Part shown: positions 52,631 through 61,594 of the stretch, one piece after another | Layout of the letters: each line of letters begins with the position of its first letter | Numbering within the stretch: the first letter of the stretch is position 1 | Assembly (NCBI GenBank): GCA_965116395.1 | Contig: OZ220684.1 | Coordinates: 5,208,001-5,272,000 of the forward strand | DNA length: 64,000 nt | Source: Bin5 sp965116395 | GTDB lineage: Bacteria > Chloroflexota > Anaerolineae > Caldilineales > Caldilineaceae | Reading direction: 5' to 3' | The notes under the pieces: generated by a model | The model's input: the letters and a program-made list of their open reading frames with translations, nothing else | What the model was told of the DNA's origin: nothing | Database searches by the model: none | Program-made: the position numbers and the translations under genes

Positions 52631-52771
52631 GATTCCGGCAGGGAGTTACATGACTGAAGCTTGCGCTTGGGCACTGACCGCCGGGTTTACAGGTTAGGCA
52701 TTGTGAAGCTGGGCGACAGAGAGACTATAAGTAGGGCCACTAAGAACAGAAAAAACTTCTCGGAGGGGAAT

Positions 52772-53773
52772 GTGACAACGATTTACTATGAGAATGATGC
52801 CGATATTGCGCAGTTGAAAGGCAAGAAGATCGCTGTTATCGGTTACGGCAGCCAAGGCCATGCCCACGCGCTGAATATGAAAGACAGCGGCCAGGATGTG
52901 CGGATCGGACTGCATGAAGGCAGCCGCAGCAAGGCCAAGGCTGAAGCCGATGGTCTGCGAGTGGTGAGCGTGGAGCAGGCGGCCCGCGAGGCGGACATGA
53001 TCATGGTCGTGATCCCGGACCCGATCCAGGGGAAGGTTTATGAGGAGCAGATCCAGCCAAATCTCGAGCCGGGCAACACTTTGATGTTCGCGCATGGATT
53101 CAATGTGCGCTACGGCTTCATCGTTGCACCGAAAGATGTGGATGTTTCGATGGTAGCCCCGAAGGCTCCCGGACACCGCGTGCGAGAGGTCTTTACCGAA
53201 GGTTCGGGTGTTCCAGCCCTGGTCGCCATTCACCAGGACGCGTCTGGCAATGCCCTTGCTAACGCTCTGGGATATGCCAAGGCGATCGGCTCGGCACGCG
53301 CCGGCGTTCTGGAAACAACCTTTGCCGAGGAGACTGAGACCGACCTGTTCGGCGAGCAGACGGTACTTTGCGGTGGTGTCAGCGAGCTGGTCAAGGCCGG
53401 ATTCGAAGTGCTGGTCGATGCTGGCTACCAGCCCGAGATCGCCTACTTCGAGTGTCTGCACGAACTGAAGTTGATCGTTGATCTGATGTACGAAGGCGGG
53501 CTCAATTACATGCGTTACAGCATCAGTGATACGGCCGAATGGGGCGATTATAAGAGCGGCCAGAGTATAATCACCGACGAAACAAAGGAATCAATGAGAA
53601 AGATTCTGGCCGATATCCAGTCGGGGGCTTTTGCTGAAGAGTGGATGGACGAGTATCACGGCGGCGGCAAAGTTTACTATGAGAGGCGCCGCAACGAGCA
53701 GAGCCAGCAGTTGGAAAATGTGGGCAAGGAACTGCGTAAGATGATGACCTTCATGGACGCCAAGGAAATATAG
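52772..53773 (+). CDS. ilvC: Ketol-acid reductoisomerase
   Basis: A class I KARI of 333 residues from GTG 52772 (GGAGGGG upstream; the longer frame to 52661 lacks family similarity). Rossmann GYGSQGHAHALNMKDSG, MVAPKAPGHRVREVF and the metal-binding knot with ETETDLFGEQTVLCGG, then ECLHELKLIVDLMYEGG, are all present. It converts acetolactate to 2,3-dihydroxyisovalerate with NAD(P)H and magnesium. It follows ilvN by 141 bases. Confidence 0.94.
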   Translation: MTTIYYENDADIAQLKGKKIAVIGYGSQGHAHALNMKDSGQDVRIGLHEGSRSKAKAEADGLRVVSVEQAAREADMIMVVIPDPIQGKVYEEQIQPNLEPGNTLMFAHGFNVRYGFIVAPKDVDVSMVAPKAPGHRVREVFTEGSGVPALVAIHQDASGNALANALGYAKAIGSARAGVLETTFAEETETDLFGEQTVLCGGVSELVKAGFEVLVDAGYQPEIAYFECLHELKLIVDLMYEGGLNYMRYSISDTAEWGDYKSGQSIITDETKESMRKILADIQSGAFAEEWMDEYHGGGKVYYERRRNEQSQQLENVGKELRKMMTFMDAKEI

Positions 53774-53805
53774 GCCTCTTGAACCAGCTGTAGCATATCG
53801 GGAAA

Positions 53806-53943
53806 GGAGGTGATGAGCATGGATGACGGCCTTAGTGATCTTATGCGAAACGTTGAGTTGAACTCTGCGTTCGCGAAATTCTCTCGCCCACTATTGCGAG
53901 AGAGTGCGAACCTGTCATCTTTCGACAAAATCACCTCCGGAGG
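53806..53943 (+). promoter_or_regulatory. Structured leader between ilvC and leuA
   Basis: GGAGGTGAT (53806-53814, the Shine-Dalgarno of the small ORF) is perfectly complementary to ATCACCTCC (53930-53938), which ends directly before the leuA Shine-Dalgarno GGAGG (53939-53943). Inside lies a long hairpin: GTTCGC / GCGAAC outside and CTCTCGC (53881-53887) / GCGAGAG (53896-53902) inside. The structure could hold back translation of the small ORF, and so of leuA. Confidence 0.5.
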
Positions 53944-53952
53944 CATTTGGTA

Positions 53953-53953
<1 letters not shown>
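53819..53953 (+). CDS. Small ORF overlapping the leuA start (candidate regulatory peptide)
   Basis: 44 codons starting MDDGLSDLMRNVELNSAF and ending SFDKITSGGIW, with AAAGGAGGTGAT before it, one of the best ribosome-binding sites in the window. Its TAA overlaps the leuA ATG by one base (TAATG), so ribosomes finishing here could restart on leuA. Six Leu codons are spread along it. No family is recognised. It could be a coupling ORF or a true small protein. Confidence 0.5.
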
Positions 53954-55725
<1,772 letters not shown>

Positions 55726-55740
55726 TAAAGGTATCGAGCA

Positions 55741-55785
55741 AAGGGGCGGCGATACGGGAGAATCCGAATCGCCGCCCCTTTTTTT
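55741..55785 (+). terminator. Intrinsic terminator of the branched-chain operon
   Basis: GGGGCGGCGAT (55743-55753) / ATCGCCGCCCC (55768-55778), an 11-bp perfect stem extended by AA/TT, with a 14-base loop and seven T. It lies 17 bases after the leuA stop. Confidence 0.93.
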
Positions 55786-55854
55786 GTTTCCTGGAACTGA
55801 AGAGGAACGACCATTCAGTTCTCTTCTGCTTAACTATTCGGCGGTGCTGATTTC

Positions 55855-58800
55855 ATGGCAACTCTAGACCAAGAGCCCCGGGCTTCCAGATTCTGCAGAA
55901 AGGCTGAGCAATGGTTTCAGCAGTTTTGCAGAGTTTTCCTCGCACTTTTCCTTCTCGGTACAATTCTGCCGCCAGCAACCGCAAAGGCACAGGATGCCTC
56001 GCCTACGTTTACGATTTCCGAGTGCGAGGAAGTCGAAGAAGAACTCCTACTAAGTGACCTCAATCGTATCACTAGTGCCGTATTGGAACGAGACAGGAGT
56101 GGGCTAGACTTAGCCGGGATCGTCGAAGAGAATTGGACAGAACTTGATCTGGACAGCGTGGTGGACAAAGCTGTCGACGAAGCTACACAACGGGTTCGAG
56201 AAGAAAGAGGTACACTAGATCGGATCTTTTCCGGATGGTCGGAAGAAAAGGCGGCAGAGTTTGCTGAGGCAATCGCCAATCAGGCTTTCGACTCTCCAGA
56301 ATTTCGCACAGCCATCGACAGTCTGTCCTCGGCAATCGTGGATGACTTGACCGTCGAGATTCATTTGATGACAGTGAAATCTGCTTCTTCTGCATTCTTA
56401 TGTGTACAGGAATTCATCGGCGCCAAGTTTTCTGACGTCATGTCGGAAGTCTTGGAGGATAGTACGAAAGCCTGGTTGGAAAGTCTTGAATTAGGAAACA
56501 TTGAAGGAGAGACCGACTTTGTCGATTTGGGAGACCGGACTTTGTCATTTGTCGGCATTGGCGCAATCGTGGGCACACAAATTGCTAATGTTATTGCCAG
56601 AAGGGTCGCCCAAGGAATTCTTGGTAAAGTCGTCACGCGAATTCTTGGTAGGGCGGCCACCGCTGCCGTCCCGGTTGCAGGCTGGGTAATCGGCGGGGCC
56701 CTGATAATTTACGACGTATATCAGGCTTGGAATGGTTCATTGCCTCAGATTCAGGATGACCTCAAGTCTGAAAATGTGAAGGAAACCATCCGCGATGAAA
56801 TCGTTCTTGTTGTGGATCAGGAATTAGCCAACGCAATGCCAGGCATCTCCCAATCAGTCACGATCGAGATTTACAGACGTTGGAGGAGTTTCCTTCAGGA
56901 CTTCGAGCACGTCCTAAGGCTGGCCGAAAATAATGAAGACTTTCGTCTGTTACTGGAAGATGTTACGCCCGACCAGGTTGACAAGCTTTCCGAATTAGTT
57001 GAGGTGACAGTCGATGTACTAGGCATAGAGTGGTTGAACAGACTTATTAGGTCGGGTGAATTCAAACTTATCTTTGATCTCCCTAGAGCGTCATTCAAGA
57101 TTCTTCGTGACACTTCTGATCCGGGCTTGGTCCTGAGGTGGGCCCAAGTTGCCGACGTGAGAATTGTCGGTGTGGTGGAGACGGAACTATACAAGTACGC
57201 ATCGCCCGAAGTGGTTGGGGATCGTGAGACTCTGGAGAAGATCCTTGCTCTGGAAGATTCCTTGCTGATAAAGGACTTGATGCAGAAAGGAGTGGAAGAA
57301 CGAAAGGCGTTGCTGGGATTGCCTACGGCGCAGACTAAGTGGATACTCTCGGAACTGTCTAGCCCACAGAGTGACTGGGTGATCTCTTATCTCTTGGATT
57401 TGCCTTCGTCCTCCCACGGCCGATTGGTGGACTTCTTAGTACGGGATCGCGGCCTGATCAACGTTTTGCAGGAGACCGAGGGCTTGCAGGCCCAGTTTGC
57501 GGCTGTTCTTAGTCTTGCTGGGGATTTCAATGAAATCAGTTCGATTCTAGTCGAAACGCCAGCTGCCGAAGTGGAAAAACTGTCTCTTCTCGTAAATGCG
57601 GCGTCCGAAGCATTGGATGCTGAAAAGTTAACGGACATGATTGAGTCGGGCCAGTTCAAGGAGATGCTTCCTCTTCCTCAGAAGGCCTATGAAATCCTTC
57701 GCGAAAGTGGTAGTCCGACAGTCGTCCTCGCTTGGGCCGAATTGGCTGGCGACTCTATCGTGCGAGTAGTGGAGAAGGGGCTTCACATCGTGTCGGTCCC
57801 GGAGGATTTCTCCGGGCCAGAGGAATTGGAACGGGTACTAGAAATTGAACACGTTGTGGCGATCCAAAGACTCATGGCGATGGATGGGAAAGAAAGAGAA
57901 TCTTTGCTTCAACTGCCGGCGGAAGAAGCAAGAAGCGCCCTATTATCCGATCTGTCCGACGATGAGCTGTCCTGGCTCGCATCCTACCTTCCAGACCTCT
58001 CGCCTTCCGCCCGGACAATATTCGCATCGAAAATTACGCAGATGCCGGAACTCGTGCCTGTTTTGCGAACTTCTGAGGATCTGGGGCAGAGATTCCAGCG
58101 TGTTCTGGAACTCGCTGCTAACATTCCGCACTTGAGAACCATCTTGGACAGTGTCAATCCGGATGACATAGCAAAACTTTCCGATCTGGTTGATATTGCG
58201 GAGGACTCGCTTGCTCCCGATGCGCTGCCAGAATTTTTTGCCTCCGGCCAGTTTGAGCGCATACTCTCCCTCCCCAGGGAAGCATTTAGCATCCTAGAGT
58301 GGACCGAGAATCCAGCAGTTGTACTCGAGTGGGCGCGGTTGGCCCTGGACGCAATTGTTGAGGTCGCCGAAACAGAGCTGTATAAGGAAGTCGACCCCGA
58401 TCATTTCAGGAATCGAGAGGAACTTGACAAGGCCTTAGCTCTTGTAGGTTCGGAAACATTGACATGGTTGATCCAACTGGAGCCAAAAACGAGGGAATCT
58501 GTATTTTCATTGGATGCAGACCCCGAAATGATTTGGCTCCACGAGTATGGTATTGACCTGACGGAACAGAATATTGTTCTTGTGGCACAGTCAATTGACC
58601 AGAAACCGGCTATGTTGGCTGAGCTTGACAAAGAGAGTATTGGGCAGTCTGTGAAGGGGTCGAAGAACATGGAGCACGCCTTGTCTTTCGTCTCCGGAAG
58701 AGTCGAGGAACCTCAAGCCTGGTGGCCCACTGCCCTAATGCTATCAGGCGCGATTGACGTCTCCTCTGGCAACCAACCCTGGCAACTGTTCTGGCACTAC

Positions 58801-58941
58801 CATCAGACGCAGTCAATCATCCTCATGGGAGCGCTCCTTCTGCTGGTAGCTCTAGCGCTTTCAGTCGTCTGGCTCGGCCGCCGCCAGCGCCTGCCGAAGA
58901 TTCGTGACTATATAAGTCGACTCTTAGGAGGTCAAGCATAG
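55855..58941 (+). CDS. Unrecognised secreted membrane-anchored protein with three 200-residue repeats
   Basis: 1,028 residues. A signal or anchor segment (26-45, then PPATAKAQD) precedes a domain of about 200 residues with Cys57 and Cys183, a glycine-rich hydrophobic stretch (231-290), then three similar helical repeats of about 200 residues (about 350-547, 548-747, 748-945), and a C-terminal helix (988-1007) with a basic tail. Repeats share VLxLAxxxxxx, VxKLSELV, SGxFKxILxLPxxAxxILRxT, WAxLAxDxIVxVVExELY and LSDLSxDELSWL. The first repeat starts in QDFEHVLRLAENN. The paralogue encoded by the next gene shares the N-terminal domain, one repeat and the anchor. Function unknown; an extracytoplasmic scaffold is possible. 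Confidence 0.75.
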   Translation: MATLDQEPRASRFCRKAEQWFQQFCRVFLALFLLGTILPPATAKAQDASPTFTISECEEVEEELLLSDLNRITSAVLERDRSGLDLAGIVEENWTELDLDSVVDKAVDEATQRVREERGTLDRIFSGWSEEKAAEFAEAIANQAFDSPEFRTAIDSLSSAIVDDLTVEIHLMTVKSASSAFLCVQEFIGAKFSDVMSEVLEDSTKAWLESLELGNIEGETDFVDLGDRTLSFVGIGAIVGTQIANVIARRVAQGILGKVVTRILGRAATAAVPVAGWVIGGALIIYDVYQAWNGSLPQIQDDLKSENVKETIRDEIVLVVDQELANAMPGISQSVTIEIYRRWRSFLQDFEHVLRLAENNEDFRLLLEDVTPDQVDKLSELVEVTVDVLGIEWLNRLIRSGEFKLIFDLPRASFKILRDTSDPGLVLRWAQVADVRIVGVVETELYKYASPEVVGDRETLEKILALEDSLLIKDLMQKGVEERKALLGLPTAQTKWILSELSSPQSDWVISYLLDLPSSSHGRLVDFLVRDRGLINVLQETEGLQAQFAAVLSLAGDFNEISSILVETPAAEVEKLSLLVNAASEALDAEKLTDMIESGQFKEMLPLPQKAYEILRESGSPTVVLAWAELAGDSIVRVVEKGLHIVSVPEDFSGPEELERVLEIEHVVAIQRLMAMDGKERESLLQLPAEEARSALLSDLSDDELSWLASYLPDLSPSARTIFASKITQMPELVPVLRTSEDLGQRFQRVLELAANIPHLRTILDSVNPDDIAKLSDLVDIAEDSLAPDALPEFFASGQFERILSLPREAFSILEWTENPAVVLEWARLALDAIVEVAETELYKEVDPDHFRNREELDKALALVGSETLTWLIQLEPKTRESVFSLDADPEMIWLHEYGIDLTEQNIVLVAQSIDQKPAMLAELDKESIGQSVKGSKNMEHALSFVSGRVEEPQAWWPTALMLSGAIDVSSGNQPWQLFWHYHQTQSIILMGALLLLVALALSVVWLGRRQRLPKIRDYISRLLGGQA

Positions 58942-60872
58942 TGCAGAAGCCAAACCAGAAGCAGCGATACAGTCTGGCTGTCTCTTTTTTGATCTCGATG
59001 CTGATTATGTCGTTGTCGCTACCAAGTTCGGCCAAGGCCCAAAGTACCGCTCCTGTCTCCTACGCATTTGAAGAATGTGACCAGGTTGACGAAGCCAGTC
59101 TCCGCGACGAATTAAACAGGATCACCCAGACGGTAGTGGCGGATGAGCAAAGTAGTCTCAATGTGGCCGAGATAATAAGTCGCCACTGGCGAGACATGGG
59201 AATGGACTTGAGAGTAGATAATGCCGTAGAAGAAGCAATTGAATTGGTAGGCAGTGATACAGGCTTTTGGGAACTGATCTGGTCGGGGTGGTCTCCACCA
59301 AAAGCCGAAGAGTTGGCTACGAAGGTGGCTGAAGAAGCATTCGGTTCCGATGGATTCGCGAGTCGATTCGACGAACTTTCGACTCTGGTCACAGATGACA
59401 TCGTGGATGAGATTCGATTGGTGACGGCTAAGTCGGCATCATCGGCACTGATCTGCGTGCAGGAATTCATCGGTGGACGGTTCTCACACACGTTAACAGC
59501 AGAGTTGAACCGGCAGATAGAGGCAGATTTGGAACTGTTGAAGCTCGATCCGGATACTGATCAGAGCTTCCTTGACATTCTCGGGATTCATTCGAACCTT
59601 GCAGGCGGCGTCACAGTAATCATCGGTTCACGAATTGGAGTCGAATTAGCCAGGAGGCTGGCCAGCGTCCTTACAAGGAATATCATTTACAGAATCTTGT
59701 CACGTATTCTTGGCAGCTTTTTTATCGGGGGCATCCCTTTCGTTGGTTGGATAGTCGGAGGCGCTCTTGTCGTCATTGACCTGTACAACTCCAGAGATGG
59801 TGCGCTGCCTTTCATCCAAGAATCATTCCAAGAAGACACTGTCAAGACTGAAATGCAAGAATGGATGGCTGAGGCTGTGAGTGAAGGGCTGCGACTGGAA
59901 ATGCCTACTCTGGCGAGAAATGTTGCAGATAGTGCTTTCAGCCAGTGGCAGGAATTTCGCCGGAAGTTTGCTCGCGTCCTCGAATTGTCTGAAACGAATC
60001 AACGCTTCAAGCAGATCCTGGACTTCACAGAGGTAGATCAGCTTGCCAAGCTTTCAGAACTGGTTGCATTGGTGGAAGAGTATGAGCCGTACAGGCTGGA
60101 GGATCTGCTCAGTTCAGGGCAGTTCGAGTTTATGCAAACTCTACCTGAAGAAGCATTGGAGATTTACCGGCATTCGGGAAGTTCGGAAACTCTCATCAGT
60201 TGGGCCGAACTTGCCAGCGACCTCATTCTCAAAGTGGTCCAGCACCAATTGTATCTCGTGAGTGAAGCAGCTGACTTCGTTGACCGCGATGCATTGGAAA
60301 ACGTTTTGGGGCTAGAAGACGAGACAGCCATTCGTAAGTCAATGTCACTGAACTCGGAGGAGAGAGAGGCACTATTGGCCCTTGCATTGGAATCTGCTCG
60401 ATCCTTGCTCCTCGGCGATTTGAACACAGAGCAACTTTCTCTAATCGCCACTACGTATTTGACGGCACTGTCGCCTCAGGATGCAGAATTTCTGGCGAGT
60501 TTCGTTCTGAACAATCCGGCACTGATCTCTTTGCTCGAAAGCGATACTGTTCAGAATGCGTTACTTCAAAGTCAGAGCCTGCAGGCAGCACTTAGCTTTC
60601 TCTCAGAAGGAATGAATAGGGAGCAGTGGCCAGGCAGAGTTTTGCAAGTCTTGGGGGACTTGGGCCCCGTGCTTTCCGGCGATGTCTCCTGGCTGCTGTT
60701 CTGGGTAAAGAATGGAACTACCATTAGCAATCCGCGCAACTCGCTCCCCATTCTAGGTGGATTGCTACTGTTGTTTCTCATTCTGAAAATCGCCTGGGGT
60801 CGTCGCCGCACGGAAGTGAATGTGACCGTCAATGTACCAGATCACCGCGAGGCAGACAGGGACAGAAAATGA
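58941..60872 (+). CDS. Unrecognised secreted membrane-anchored protein, paralogue of the preceding gene with one repeat
   Basis: 643 residues with GTG start; its first base is the last base of the previous stop (TAGTG). A signal peptide (SLAVSFLISMLIMSLSL, AKAQ cut) leads to the same N-terminal domain with Cys46 and Cys172, the shared motif KSASSALICVQEFIGGRFS, a glycine-rich hydrophobic stretch (about 218-280), one helical repeat (about 343-550; FARVLELSETNQRF ... KLSELVAL ... LPEEALEIYRHSG) and a C-terminal helix (602-618) followed by a polar tail (NVTVNVPDHREADRDRK). The two proteins likely form a complex, by analogy with other tightly coupled paralogues. Function unknown. Confidence 0.75.
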   Translation: MQKPNQKQRYSLAVSFLISMLIMSLSLPSSAKAQSTAPVSYAFEECDQVDEASLRDELNRITQTVVADEQSSLNVAEIISRHWRDMGMDLRVDNAVEEAIELVGSDTGFWELIWSGWSPPKAEELATKVAEEAFGSDGFASRFDELSTLVTDDIVDEIRLVTAKSASSALICVQEFIGGRFSHTLTAELNRQIEADLELLKLDPDTDQSFLDILGIHSNLAGGVTVIIGSRIGVELARRLASVLTRNIIYRILSRILGSFFIGGIPFVGWIVGGALVVIDLYNSRDGALPFIQESFQEDTVKTEMQEWMAEAVSEGLRLEMPTLARNVADSAFSQWQEFRRKFARVLELSETNQRFKQILDFTEVDQLAKLSELVALVEEYEPYRLEDLLSSGQFEFMQTLPEEALEIYRHSGSSETLISWAELASDLILKVVQHQLYLVSEAADFVDRDALENVLGLEDETAIRKSMSLNSEEREALLALALESARSLLLGDLNTEQLSLIATTYLTALSPQDAEFLASFVLNNPALISLLESDTVQNALLQSQSLQAALSFLSEGMNREQWPGRVLQVLGDLGPVLSGDVSWLLFWVKNGTTISNPRNSLPILGGLLLLFLILKIAWGRRRTEVNVTVNVPDHREADRDRK

Positions 60873-61198
60873 AACTGATCGCCCTCGATCAACCACACCG
60901 CTCAGACGTCGAAGTCGGCGAACTCCTATTCGTTGCCGTCGTGTACGCCGCCAATATCGTTAGGGATGTCAGGGAGAACATTCGCAATCTCGTCGGCGGT
61001 CGCATGTCTCACTACGAAGCCCTGATCGAAAAGGCTATCGAGCAGGGCCTCGCCGACTTGGAGCAGAAGGCGGCGGATCGGGGCTATGATGGTGTGCTTG
61101 GCGTAAAATTCAGCCACCCTTTGGTCGTAGATGGTGGTGTCGAAGTAATCCTCTACGGCAATGGTTATCGCTTGCCAGTCGAAGAGGAAAACGGTTGA
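60869..61198 (+). CDS. YbjQ/UPF0145 family protein
   Basis: 109 residues. NIVRDVRENIRNLVGGRMSHYEALIEKA and ADLEQKAADRGYDGVLGVKF match the conserved YbjQ core (NxxxDxxAxIRxxVGGRxxxYExxLxxAR ... ALGAxAVVGV). The family forms pentameric rings and is sometimes called heavy-metal binding, but its role is not established. It overlaps the preceding gene by ATGA (60869-60872), so it is part of the same operon. The N-terminal strand is shorter than usual. Confidence 0.85.
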   Translation: MKLIALDQPHRSDVEVGELLFVAVVYAANIVRDVRENIRNLVGGRMSHYEALIEKAIEQGLADLEQKAADRGYDGVLGVKFSHPLVVDGGVEVILYGNGYRLPVEEENG

Positions 61199-61594
61199 CG
61201 GAGCTCTTCTATTTCGGCGGACGCTCGGAGAATCGCCGGGCCAGCCTTTGCCAGGCGCCTTCACTAGCAGCTATAGAACCAGCCAATAGTCCAATTCTTC
61301 TGTAAAACCTCAAATTCGCCACCTGCACCCGCAAGCCGCTGACACAGACATTTCGCGCAAGGCCGCCTTGGGTCTGCCTCTTCAGCGGCCGCGGTGTCGG
61401 CACCAGTGCCAGATTCTACCTCCAGGCGCTCAACAGACCGCCCCCTCAGGCACTTCGCTCCTACCCTCGCTTTGCCAAGAAATTGCTGCGTGGACAGGTG
61501 CCTACGATTCCTGTAGTATTAAACGCGTTTGTCTAATCTCCGTTGCCTGCCTGAATTCAGAGGCTCGCAAAAGCGAATTCAGGAAGGCCCCCTG
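61199..61594. other. Intergenic region before the LRR surface protein
   Basis: 396 bases with no supportable gene, terminator or promoter that I could identify. The plus-strand frame across 61368-61595 has no ribosome-binding site or family match. Confidence 0.4.

Noticed and set aside
52650..52697. 15-codon ORF upstream of ilvC as another leader peptide
   Set aside because: It has few branched-chain codons and no terminator follows; it is probably chance.
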